Positions 43,064 through 51,247 of a stretch of DNA of 64,000 nt are shown piece by piece. The notes beneath the pieces are model-generated. The model did not search any database and was not told where the DNA came from. It saw nothing but the letters and a program-made list of their open reading frames with translations. Both the position numbers and the translations under genes were made by a program. How positions within the stretch are numbered: the stretch's first letter is position 1; each line of letters opens with the position of its first letter. Source of the DNA: JAGWBF01 sp965116325 (GTDB lineage: Bacteria; Chloroflexota; Dehalococcoidia; Lucifugimonadales; JAGWBF01). The stretch spans positions 1,054,001 through 1,118,000 of the forward strand of contig OZ220675.1 in the NCBI GenBank assembly GCA_965116325.1, given 5' to 3'.

Positions 43064-43766
43064 GGTGCTATTGGGATGCCGTCGTCTGTTGTGCTGTTAC
43101 CATATTGTACCCTTTGACGGAAGTTACCGTTGCTGTTCACCCCTCGCCCTTATCGGTGGCCGATGGTTGGCGTACCAGATCGAGGTGTACCGAGGCACCC
43201 CACTCTGTATCTAGGTTAAGAGCCTGGATTTCAACATCGTATATCCGCCCCGAACCAAGTCGTCAGCAATCAAGGGGAGGGGCTGGAACGTTTAGAACTG
43301 AGGCCGGCCAGAGCAGCTTGTCAGCATATCTCGCTAGGACTACGCAAAAGCAAGGGCGTTCGAGATGGGCCTTGAACACAGTGTGTGAAGGGCGGACGCC
43401 TGAGCTGGGGCGCTGTTCTATCGGGCCCCTAACGCATTCAGGGTGGACCGCGCCCACGGGACGGACAAGCTTACTGTAGAAGAGGGGGTCTGGCCGTTGC
43501 GGGTCCCACGACCTCACAGGACCGTGGCATCTAGATAGATTTGTTTGCGGATGGGAGAGTTGTGGAATTGGCCGAACGAGGCCATCGCGTCCAATGAGGG
43601 AGAATGTTTCTTGAACGAGCCCATTCTCAGGTAGGCGAGCGAGGATGCCAAGACTCTGGAGTGGGTTTCCACCAATGTTTTCCGGGCCCTGAGGTGCGGA
43701 AAACATTGGGCATCACACCCCGTTTTTGGTCGGCTCCTGTGAATACAGTTCCTTGAGCTGGGTGGA
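43064..43766. other. Gene-poor stretch between accessory genes
   Basis: About 700 bases in which no reading frame looks like a real protein on either strand. The only clear structure is the perfect hairpin at 43672-43709, described separately. This may be decayed sequence. Confidence 0.4.
43672..43709 (-). terminator. Perfect 13-bp hairpin after the GmrSD-like gene
   Basis: CCAATGTTTTCCG (43672-43684) and CGGAAAACATTGG (43697-43709) are exact inverted repeats around a 12-base loop. It lies about 57 bases beyond the stop of the restriction-type gene on the minus strand, the position of a terminator, but has no T tract. It may instead be a regulatory stem-loop or mobile-element end. Confidence 0.4.
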
Positions 43767-45857
43767 CTATTCTTGTACCACGTAAAATGCTTGACGAACC
43801 ATGGCAACTGCCTTTGGAATTGGCTGCGCGCTCCCGATGTCAATAAACACGCCGCAGTCCCGGTGAGTCACGTTCGGCAGGAACTTCCAGGCAGCTACGT
43901 CCCCCGCCATGCCCTCTGGGTCATCTACTTCCTCAAAATCGATTGGTAGGAGAATTCTAACGTAGCTCGACATCGGCAGAGTTTCCACGAAGAAATCGGC
44001 AGATTGGGCACTATAGAAACACAGAGATTTGCCCTCGACAATCACGATAGATTCACCGAGTTCAAGTATGGCATCGCGAATCTCGAAAAGGATCTCGGCA
44101 ACCGAATCATCCATAGTCAGGTTGTCTGGCTTCGTTGAGGCAGCCCGCCTACGTAACTCTCGGACCTCCTCAGCAACGACCAGATTTTCGTCGGCGTTGT
44201 GGTGGGGCCAGATTTCTAGTGCTCGGTGTGCCAGAATGCCGCCTCTACTCTCCATTTCGTCAGCACTCCACTTCGTCTGCTGTCTCACGAAAGCGTTGAG
44301 ACGCACGGCGCTTTGTTCAAATCCTCCTTTCAGAGCTTTCTTTTCCTGGAATGACCTATTTGAGTAGGTGCTGTTATAGGCGGTAAGTGTAAGATTTCCC
44401 AATCGGTGCAGCCACTTTCGATGGACCTCTTCCCAGTTCAACCCGAGCATGTCTTGCCATTCCTCAACGTCTTCGATGCTCTGCGGCATAATATGCTCGA
44501 TTGAATAGTCGCTGACTGGGCTTGGTTCACTTTGTCCCGCGTTCTCAAGCTGCGCTAGGATGTGCCAACAGATGCGGAGCCTGTAGAGATCGCACTCCTG
44601 CAACGCCGACACGAAATCTGCGTTGGATGGGAACCTGTAACTCTGCCGCGCCATGGCGACTTGTAAACTCTCCAACGGAGCTTCATTTGTAACCGAGTGA
44701 GCTATCCGGGCGAAGACCGCCCAGTAGCCACGAGTCTGCATCCCTAGAACTGACCGACGTACGAGATAACTGGAGATTAGGTCCAACGCTCGAACGAAGT
44801 CGTCATGTGTGAGTGCTCCCTCTTCATAACGTGCGTATAGGCCCATGACAAGGATCGCATGGGCAAGTCCTAGATTTCGTACAGCCCGCATCGACGTGCC
44901 GAGCGGCTTGGAATCGATTCGGTCGGGCTGTAAGAAGAGCACGAAGTAGCGGGCAAACCTTACTAGGTCTTTCAGTAGGCTTTCCAAGGCCTCCGTGGTT
45001 GAGGGCTGCCAAAATTCCCGGAATTCCGCGTAGATGCGATCCGCTCGTGCCTGGGTTGCGGTTCCCTGACGGAGCGCGATGTAGTCCCGAAGGAAGGTGT
45101 CAGAGGAGCTTCCTGCTTCTCGAAACAAGGTTTCCACTTTGCTCCAATATTCATCGTACATACGGGTTTGTTCGGGTTCTGGGAGCCCCATTAGGAGATA
45201 GTTGCGAATCAGGTCACCTTGAGTGAGGTCAACTCCAGTTGAGTTCAGACTTTCGAAAACTTGTTGAGGGTCATCTATGCGGCGATGCAAAGTAACATCA
45301 ACTATGTTCAGGCGCCCTATCCCCCGATAAACTAGCTCAGGGTCGACTTCGGGGTGATTCAGTTGCTCTCGGAAATAGCGGTATGCTCCGACGACCAACT
45401 CCGAGTTGCTTTCCGCCTCGGAGGGGTTCTTACCGTCAATGAGGGCCCTTAACGTTGCGTCGTCGTGGCGTCTCAGGGCTACCTTGTACCTCTTGTGACC
45501 CGATTCGTGCTCGTTGATGAGAAAATAGGCGTCTATTTGCCCCGTGGTCGGCTCCGAACCGGTCCAACCGGCCTCTCGGATATGGTCGCGAAGTGCAATT
45601 AGAAGCAGGGTCAATGTGGTGAGGCGTTGCTGTCCGTCGACCACAAGCCAACTGCTAAATACCGCAGCCGTATTTCCAGCTATATAGACAAATGATCCAA
45701 TAAAGTGGTCTTCGTCGCTGCTGCCAGCCCGATATATGTCTTTCCACAGCTGTTGACACTGCTCAGTCATCCAGCTGTAGTCTCGTTGGAAGGCTGGGAT
45801 TATGAACTGCTTGGTGCCATTGACTAACGCCACGAAAGGATTGTTTATCGCTTGCAT
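43767..45857 (-). CDS. GmrSD-like type IV restriction protein (DUF262-DUF1524 fusion)
   Basis: 696 residues from ATG 45857 (AGAGG seven bases upstream). The N-terminal DUF262 domain has FIIPAFQRDYSW and WLVVDGQQRLTTL (Asp74 in VDGQQR), the ParB-like nucleotide-binding motif of GmrS. The C-terminal DUF1524 domain has YSIEHIMPQ (His455) and HRLGNLTLTAYNSTYSNRSFQEKK, the HNH-type nuclease of GmrD. A tail of about 140 residues with YVRILLPIDFEEVDDPEGMAGDVAAW looks like a DUF5655 domain. Known members cut DNA with modified bases, protecting against phage. It carries both subunits in one chain, lies alone and is in a less GC-rich region, consistent with an acquired defence gene. Confidence 0.9.
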   Translation of the reverse strand: MQAINNPFVALVNGTKQFIIPAFQRDYSWMTEQCQQLWKDIYRAGSSDEDHFIGSFVYIAGNTAAVFSSWLVVDGQQRLTTLTLLLIALRDHIREAGWTGSEPTTGQIDAYFLINEHESGHKRYKVALRRHDDATLRALIDGKNPSEAESNSELVVGAYRYFREQLNHPEVDPELVYRGIGRLNIVDVTLHRRIDDPQQVFESLNSTGVDLTQGDLIRNYLLMGLPEPEQTRMYDEYWSKVETLFREAGSSSDTFLRDYIALRQGTATQARADRIYAEFREFWQPSTTEALESLLKDLVRFARYFVLFLQPDRIDSKPLGTSMRAVRNLGLAHAILVMGLYARYEEGALTHDDFVRALDLISSYLVRRSVLGMQTRGYWAVFARIAHSVTNEAPLESLQVAMARQSYRFPSNADFVSALQECDLYRLRICWHILAQLENAGQSEPSPVSDYSIEHIMPQSIEDVEEWQDMLGLNWEEVHRKWLHRLGNLTLTAYNSTYSNRSFQEKKALKGGFEQSAVRLNAFVRQQTKWSADEMESRGGILAHRALEIWPHHNADENLVVAEEVRELRRRAASTKPDNLTMDDSVAEILFEIRDAILELGESIVIVEGKSLCFYSAQSADFFVETLPMSSYVRILLPIDFEEVDDPEGMAGDVAAWKFLPNVTHRDCGVFIDIGSAQPIPKAVAMVRQAFYVVQE

Positions 45858-46779
45858 TTTTGTTCCTCTTCAATCTTTTCAGGTTTGGAGAGCAATAGGG
45901 AACTCTAGCTTCCGGTCCCCCTGCGTGTAAAGCGGGTGCTCCAAATAGCAAAGTTGACCACCCGCATGCGATTCGCCCCCGGAGCAAGCTCTGTCTATCG
46001 TGCACATTGCTGGGCCTGCCTTGATCACATGCCGAACCGTCTTCGAAATGTGGGACCCTACGAGCCAGAGATACTCCAGCTTAGGTATAGGGTCAGTCCA
46101 ACATCCATTCCGAAGACTCCAATCGTGAGTCCGGGTAGTCGCAAGTGGCGGTCCGGGTCCTCGGCTTCGCCCATGGGGACAAAACATAGCGGTGGCTAGA
46201 CGGGCGCAGCCCAATTTGCGACAGATCCGCGGCCTTGGACCGTTTTTGGGATACCGGGACTCCTGGTTACCGACGGCTCCAGCAGTGGCTTCGACTTCGA
46301 CGGCACATCATACGCGGTTCATACCAACTACGAGTGCTCCCAAATGGTGGTCTGCGGAGATGGGCAGTAGGACTCAAGGCTAGGCGACAATGCCGATATT
46401 CTCATGTGCGGCCTCACCAAGCCCCTCGTCGGCTGCCGGACAGTCTTGAACCGTCCCGAGTTGGATGAGTTCCTTGGCCGGAACCTCGGCGGCCGAGGCA
46501 ATGGCCTGTTTGGCAGGATACTTGGTCGAGGTTGAGTAGACCACTTCGTCAACTACTGCCGGTGAAGAATTAACCGCAGCCTCTGCCTGGTAGGACCAAC
46601 TCAGTTGCCCTGTCGGACCATCAAGGGCGGACCTCCTACCTCCAAGAAAAGCGCGGACCCCACCCTTCTTGACACCCAGCCCTTGCCTCCCCCGGCGGAC
46701 ACTCCCTACCATGATATTGGGCAATGATTACACCCTTGCCCAATCTCTCTAATCGGCCACTGAGGCCCCATGGCCCACT
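45858..46779. other. Gene-poor stretch, partly decayed sequence
   Basis: About 920 bases without a credible complete gene. It holds the fragment of a PQQ-like repeat protein (46505-46629) and otherwise short unrelated frames. Decay after an insertion or deletion is the simplest reading. Confidence 0.4.
46505..46629 (-). pseudogene. Fragment of a PQQ-like beta-propeller repeat protein
   Basis: The minus-strand frame reads ALDGPTGQLSWSYQ, then AEAAVNSSPAVVDEVVYSTST. This is very close to the repeat of PQQ-type (quinoprotein-like) propellers (ALD..TG.L.WSY.T...V.SSPAVVDG.VY.GS). Only one repeat is present and no signal peptide, start or further blades can be followed in any frame. It is therefore a remnant. 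Confidence 0.5.
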
Positions 46780-47184
46780 TTGACTCAAAATGGCACTACC
46801 GTTAAGAACCCCCTTACCCCCCGGCAGCAGTCGGCCCTTCCCATCCTCGCCGGCGCTCCCTCCATCACCCAAGCCTCCCGCTTGGCTAAGGTCGGCCGCC
46901 GCACCTTGCACCGGTGGCTCCAAGACCCTGAATTCCAATCCCAACTAGCAGACTTTCAGCGCCAGTCCGCCGAACTTGCCAAGGGACACCTCCAAGGCCT
47001 TACCCTTCAGGCCGCCCTTCTCCTCGGTAGCTTCTTGGATCATCCCAACCCCGATATCCGCCTTCGGGCCGTCCGCTCCATCCTTACCTTCTCCGCAAAA
47101 CTGAATGAAATCCAGGAGCTCAAACAAGAAATCCAAGCTCTGGAAGACTCCCTTCCTCTCTGGGCCAACAAAGGCAAACACTAA
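46780..47184 (+). CDS. Helix-turn-helix protein, possibly phage-derived (terminase small-subunit-like HTH)
   Basis: 134 residues from TTG 46780; no ATG in frame. LTPRQQSALPILAGAPSITQASRLAKVGRRTLHRWLQDPEFQSQL is a homeodomain-like helix-turn-helix as in phage phBC6A51-type and terminase small-subunit proteins. A helical segment follows (AELAKGHLQGLTLQAALLLGSFLDHPNPDIRLRAVRSIL) and the end is a coiled coil. Such proteins occur widely in Chloroflexota near mobile DNA. Its stop overlaps the ATG of the next gene (TAATG), so the two are coupled. A DNA-binding role is likely. Confidence 0.65.
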   Translation: MTQNGTTVKNPLTPRQQSALPILAGAPSITQASRLAKVGRRTLHRWLQDPEFQSQLADFQRQSAELAKGHLQGLTLQAALLLGSFLDHPNPDIRLRAVRSILTFSAKLNEIQELKQEIQALEDSLPLWANKGKH

Positions 47185-47498
47185 TGAACCCTAGCGCCCT
47201 GAGGCCCCGGGTCCAATCCTTACGCCGAAGAATGGCTTTGCCCTATGCTCACCTGATGGTCCAACGCTTGGCCGCCGACTTCTGTATTCAGTGGTCCTGT
47301 GCCCAGTCCGAACACCGGCCCACCCCCAGCCCCCAAGCTTTTGTCCGTCAGGTCGCCCAGGTCTGTTTCCCCCTTCCTACCTTTACCCAGACCGTCCGCT
47401 ACCTGGAACGCTGCGTCTTGACCCAACAGAGACCCAGCCCACCCCAGCTTCTCCGGGTCCTACTCCCTTGGGCTGACTATGATCCGTCTGTCGAGTGA
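47184..47498 (+). CDS. Small unknown protein coupled to the helix-turn-helix gene
   Basis: 104 residues; its ATG at 47184 shares a base with the TAA of the preceding gene. The protein is basic and helical (LRRRMALPYAHLMVQRLAADFCIQW..QVCFPLPTFTQTVRYLERCVL) with no motif I recognise. The close coupling is the main argument that it is real; it probably acts with the HTH protein. Confidence 0.5.
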   Translation: MNPSALRPRVQSLRRRMALPYAHLMVQRLAADFCIQWSCAQSEHRPTPSPQAFVRQVAQVCFPLPTFTQTVRYLERCVLTQQRPSPPQLLRVLLPWADYDPSVE

Positions 47499-47572
47499 AC
47501 CGCGAGAGGCATCAGCCGGCTCCACCCAGCCCTCCCTGGATGCCAATATCCTCGCCCAATGCGCCCATGAAA

Positions 47573-47605
47573 CCCATAAATGGCCCATAAATGGCCCATA
47601 AATGG
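47573..47605. repeat. Three perfect tandem copies of an 11-base partly palindromic unit
   Basis: CCCATAAATGG occurs three times head to tail (47573-47583, 47584-47594, 47595-47605). CCAT and ATGG within the unit are inverted repeats, so it could form small hairpins or serve as an array of protein-binding sites. It lies 23 bases before the left 91-base direct repeat. Confidence 0.85.
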
Positions 47606-47628
47606 AAAGAAGGAAAGAAGAAGACTCG

Positions 47629-47719
47629 CCGATGGTGCTAGCTCACCCACTGATAGGGCGCGGAGTTCAATATCACTTAACGGGCCAAAGTATGCCGATT
47701 CGCGACCTTTTGGCTGGGA
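47629..47719. repeat. Left copy of a 91-bp direct repeat
   Basis: Identical to 52674-52764 except at one base (47706 C, 52751 G). It begins CCGATGGTGCTAGCTCACCC and ends CTTTTGGCTGGGA. It lies 175 bases beyond the end of the ABC ATPase gene. Confidence 0.95.
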
Positions 47720-47894
47720 AGAGGAACTGAGGGGCATTCTCAACCGTCGCGGAGCGCCATATCGCGAAGGGCAACTGAAATCGTCTAGCGTACTTTCTGG
47801 GTGTGGGAGCCTCACTGGCTGCGTCACCCCGAGCACAGTCCACAATCGGGCGTCACTCGTTGCAGTACGCGAGTCTGCAGCCAGAGGCAACTAT

Positions 47895-48728
47895 TCAGTG
47901 AGTGTGACCATGAAACCAGTATATGGGCCGTCTCCCAACCAGTTCCACGCGTTCGACCTTTACTCCGAAGACCGGTTCGAGTACTTCCGGTATCAGGACC
48001 GCATCCACCGGCCCAGTCGCTTGGACGCGACCCTCCTGCAACACGATGATGTTGTCGCAGAACTGCGCCGCCAGATTGATATCATGGACCGACATGAGAG
48101 TGGTCACACCTACCCCACGGACAAGCTCAAGGACTTCGAGTTGGTAGCGTATGTCAAGATGATTGGTGGGCTCATCGAGGATCAGGACACGCGCCTCCTG
48201 CACAAGAGAGCGGGCGATCAGCGCTCGTTGCTTCTCTCCCCCGGACAGCGTACCGAACGACCGAGTACCCAGCCCTGCAATGCCCACACGGGCAAGAGCA
48301 TCGTCGACACGTTGCCGGTCTTCAGCAGACTCCCTGGCAAACGCCGACTGGTGAGGGCTGCGACCCATGGCAACCACTTCCCGCAACGTGAACTCAAAGT
48401 CGGACCGCGGCTCCTGTACCACGACGGAGACGCGCCGGGCGACCTCGGAGGACCGCAAGTCCCAAAGGTCATCCTCACCCACCACCACACGTCCGAGTCT
48501 CGGGCGCAGCACCCGATAGATGGTGCGCAACAGGGTGGTCTTGCCGCTGCCGTTCGGCCCGATTATGCCCACGATCTGGCCACCTTCAACCTCCAAGCTG
48601 ACCTCCGAGCATATCTCCACCGAACCCACAGCCACAGTTACCCCGGACAACGAGAGAGAAAGTGGATGCAGACTGGTAGGTGCCGTGTCTGGCATCACGG
48701 AATCGAACTCCGGGTGTTCACCGCGCAT
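47895..48728 (-). CDS. ABC transporter ATP-binding protein, FecE/BtuD-like
   Basis: 277 residues. Walker A GPNGSGKT (57-64), signature LSGGEKQR (161-168), Walker B VLILDEPTNHLD (from 181) and the H-loop in MSVHDINLA are all intact. The order and overlap with a FecCD-type permease (ATG 48728 lies inside the permease end) identify an importer of iron-siderophore, heme, cobalamin or a similar metal chelate. It is cytoplasmic and drives uptake by ATP hydrolysis. It is the last gene of the transport operon. Confidence 0.93.
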   Translation of the reverse strand: MRGEHPEFDSVMPDTAPTSLHPLSLSLSGVTVAVGSVEICSEVSLEVEGGQIVGIIGPNGSGKTTLLRTIYRVLRPRLGRVVVGEDDLWDLRSSEVARRVSVVVQEPRSDFEFTLREVVAMGRSPHQSAFARESAEDRQRVDDALARVGIAGLGTRSFGTLSGGEKQRALIARSLVQEARVLILDEPTNHLDIRYQLEVLELVRGVGVTTLMSVHDINLAAQFCDNIIVLQEGRVQATGPVDAVLIPEVLEPVFGVKVERVELVGRRPIYWFHGHTH

Positions 48729-49833
48729 GGTCTGATCCTCGCAGTCGGGAACGCAAGAGAAGTGCGAATACCGGGGCCCCCACGAGAGCAGTGATCACCC
48801 CAATCGGCAGCTCACGGGGCTGGATCACTAGACGTGCCAGCACGTCTGACCACAACAGGAATAGTGCTCCCACGAGGGCTGCGAGCGGAAGGACCTTGCG
48901 ATGGTCGGAGCCTACAACTATCCGGACGGCATGGGGGATAACGAGCCCCACGAACCCGACGCCGCCTGCCAGCGCGACCGAAGTGCCCGTGAGTAGTGCG
49001 ACGACCACGAACAAGACGCGGCGCAGTCGATCCGGCGGGACCCCCATGCTCGTCGCGGTCTCGTCGCCGAAGAGCAGCAAGTTCAATGCGCGCGCCTGGG
49101 CTAGGAGATAAACGAGCCCGGCTCCAAGCAGGATCGCCGGCAGGCCGAGCTGGTCCCAGCGAGCGCCACCTAGCGCGCCCAGCATCCAGAAAAGCGCGAT
49201 GCGAGCCGTTTGGTTATGCTCACTGATGAAGATTAGCATGCTGGTTAGGGCGGCGAAGAGGTAGCCCACTGCGATTCCGGCCAGCACCAAGCGCAACGGA
49301 CTGAGACCGCCAGACGAGTTAGCCAGCAGAAACGCCAATCCATACCCGATAAGCCCACCAGCGAAGGCGGCAATCGACAGCGTGTAGATTCCTGCAAATG
49401 CCCATCCGAGTACCATGACGCTAACGGCACCTGCCGCTGCGCCGGAGGTCCCTCCGAGTATCGTCGGATCTGCCAATGGGTTCCGCACCATCGCCTGGAG
49501 CACCGTGCCGACCACAGCGAGTGTTGCGCCGACCAGCACGGCGAGGAGAGCGCGGGGAAAACGGATGTGCCACACGATTCTCTCGTGGGCCGCCAACCAG
49601 TCTTCCGAAACTGCATCTGGCCAGAATTGGTGGATCCCTATCCGCCATGCGGTCAAGGGAGAGATGTCCGCCGGGCCCAAGGTCACCGCCAGCACGATCG
49701 ACACGACCAGGCCAACGCTGAGCCCCGCCAGAACCACAGGGAAACTGAGCCCGGCTACCCCATGAAAGAGTGACGCTCCGCCAGGCAGAAGCGTTCTGGC
49801 AGAGCAGACCAGCTTGACCACGGACGACCTCAT
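48718..49833 (-). CDS. FecCD-family ABC transporter permease
   Basis: 371 residues from ATG 49833, which overlaps the MATE stop as ATGA. About ten hydrophobic segments; the family blocks RFPRALLAVLVGATLAVVGTVLQAMVRNPLADPTILGGTSGAAAGA, then LAGIAVGYLFAALTSML, GDETATSMGVPPDRLRR, and GGVGFVGLVIPHAVRIVVGSDHRKVLPLAALVGALFL are complete. It should form a homodimer that works with the ATPase and the binding lipoprotein of the same operon. The substrate is a metal chelate by family, not further defined. Confidence 0.94.
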   Translation of the reverse strand: MRSSVVKLVCSARTLLPGGASLFHGVAGLSFPVVLAGLSVGLVVSIVLAVTLGPADISPLTAWRIGIHQFWPDAVSEDWLAAHERIVWHIRFPRALLAVLVGATLAVVGTVLQAMVRNPLADPTILGGTSGAAAGAVSVMVLGWAFAGIYTLSIAAFAGGLIGYGLAFLLANSSGGLSPLRLVLAGIAVGYLFAALTSMLIFISEHNQTARIALFWMLGALGGARWDQLGLPAILLGAGLVYLLAQARALNLLLFGDETATSMGVPPDRLRRVLFVVVALLTGTSVALAGGVGFVGLVIPHAVRIVVGSDHRKVLPLAALVGALFLLWSDVLARLVIQPRELPIGVITALVGAPVFALLLRSRLRGSDHAR

Positions 49834-51158
49834 ACCCTCGCCATCCGCCAGCCTCCTTGTTTGTGGCGCCACCAAGCACCGGCGGTCCGTGCAGCAAAGA
49901 AGGCGATTCCGGCAACGTACACTCCGGGAAGTCCCCACCCGACTGCATCGGCGAGCAGCCAAGTCAGCGGCAACATGACCAGGTAGCTGGCAATCGTGGA
50001 GGTGTAGAAAACCCACTTGGAGTCACCTGCAGCGCGGAGCACCGCCGCCAGCACCATGCTCGAAGCCATCAATGGCACCTGAAGGGCCAGGAGTGGGAGA
50101 GCCCGACTTGCCTCCCCTACGACATCAGCGTCGGGGGTCAGGAAATGCAACATGATGGACGGTGCAACAAGTACCGGTGCCATCAAGACCGCCGGTATGA
50201 CGACCATCAGCAATAGACCGGCCCTCTGGGTCAGCGCCACTGCTCTTTCGTCGCGGCTGCCGAGGCTTTGGCCGACCAGGATCGAAACCCCCGTCGAAAG
50301 GGCCCAAATCACCGTCCAGAGGATTTGCTGCACATTTGTGACTACCTGCATCCCGGCGATGACGGTGGTACCGAGAGAGGCGACAATCCACAGCACAAGA
50401 ACGTTGTTGACGTAGCTCAGGAAGAGCATGGCGGTCTCAGGCCAACCGATAGACCAAAGCCGAGGGAGCACATCTCGGGACTGACACAGATGCCCGACAC
50501 GGAAAACCTCGTACGTACCTCGAAACCGTCTCCAGCCAAACTGACCCATGTATAGGCATCCCAAGGCTACTGATATTGCCGTCCCTATACCAGCACCGAG
50601 GAGGCCCCAGCCCACCACGAAGATCAGGATATAGTTCAGCGGGATGTTAATCGCGTTGACGAGGATGGTCATACGCATTGCCACGGCCGTCTCGCCCATG
50701 CCACCATAAACGGCACGAAAAATGGCCGTTGCAGCGGCTAGCGGTGCGGCGAAGGCTATAACCCGAAGATATGGCACCCCCTCAGCCCGCACCGCCTCGC
50801 TCACTCCGAACACAGCGAAGAACAGGCTTGCTGCGATGCTCAGAATGAACATCACCCCGAGGCCAGCGCCGACTCCAAATAGCAGTGAGACGTCCAGTAA
50901 CCGCCCGATGTCAGCATGACGGCCCTCACCATAACGGCGAGCCGTTATGACCTGCGCGGCGGTAGCCCAACCGCTGAACAACATGCTCCCCGCAATGTTG
51001 ATTGTCGTGGCAACAGCAGCAGCAGCGAGCGCCTCTGTGGAGACGCGGCTGATCATCGCTGTGTCCACAACGCCGAGCACGATGTGCGCCAGATTTGCGA
51101 CTGCTATCGGGTAGCTTAAGGCGAAGACGCGCCTAAGGTTTCCCCTCTGGCTTGCCAA
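49830..51158 (-). CDS. MATE-family multidrug/metabolite exporter
   Basis: 442 residues with twelve hydrophobic segments in two halves: NLAHIVLGVVDTAMISRVSTEALAAAAVA and GMQVVTNVQQILWTVIWALSTGVSILVGQSLGSRDE are the paired MATE signatures. It should export a cationic drug or metabolite using a Na+ or H+ gradient. Its position inside the import operon, between the binding-protein gene and the permease with a four-base overlap to the latter, is unusual. It suggests export of a metal-binding small molecule later re-imported; this is inference. The likely start is TTG 51158 with only a weak ribosome site. Confidence 0.9.
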   Translation of the reverse strand: MASQRGNLRRVFALSYPIAVANLAHIVLGVVDTAMISRVSTEALAAAAVATTINIAGSMLFSGWATAAQVITARRYGEGRHADIGRLLDVSLLFGVGAGLGVMFILSIAASLFFAVFGVSEAVRAEGVPYLRVIAFAAPLAAATAIFRAVYGGMGETAVAMRMTILVNAINIPLNYILIFVVGWGLLGAGIGTAISVALGCLYMGQFGWRRFRGTYEVFRVGHLCQSRDVLPRLWSIGWPETAMLFLSYVNNVLVLWIVASLGTTVIAGMQVVTNVQQILWTVIWALSTGVSILVGQSLGSRDERAVALTQRAGLLLMVVIPAVLMAPVLVAPSIMLHFLTPDADVVGEASRALPLLALQVPLMASSMVLAAVLRAAGDSKWVFYTSTIASYLVMLPLTWLLADAVGWGLPGVYVAGIAFFAARTAGAWWRHKQGGWRMARV

Positions 51159-51247
51159 TGCTGTGCCCGTGGCTTCATTCAGAGGCAGTGAGTAGCACCA
51201 CCTCGGGATGAATGAAGCTTACTCCCGATGGCAACGCTCGCCCCGAA

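Larger units (their letters stand above)
47499..47894. other. Intergenic stretch with tandem repeat and first copy of a 91-bp direct repeat
   Basis: No gene seen in 396 bases. It holds the three-unit 11-base tandem repeat (47573-47605) and the left copy of the 91-base direct repeat (47629-47719). The remaining 175 bases before the end of the ABC ATPase gene show no feature. Confidence 0.5.

Noticed and set aside
43105..43706. Two overlapping frames of 124 and 147 codons on opposite strands
   Set aside because: Neither has recognisable motifs, a ribosome site or protein-like composition.
46192..46383. Plus-strand frame reading FGIPGLLVTDGSSSGFDFDG
   Set aside because: It looks protein-like for about 40 codons but has no start signal, no family resemblance and stops at once; chance cannot be excluded.
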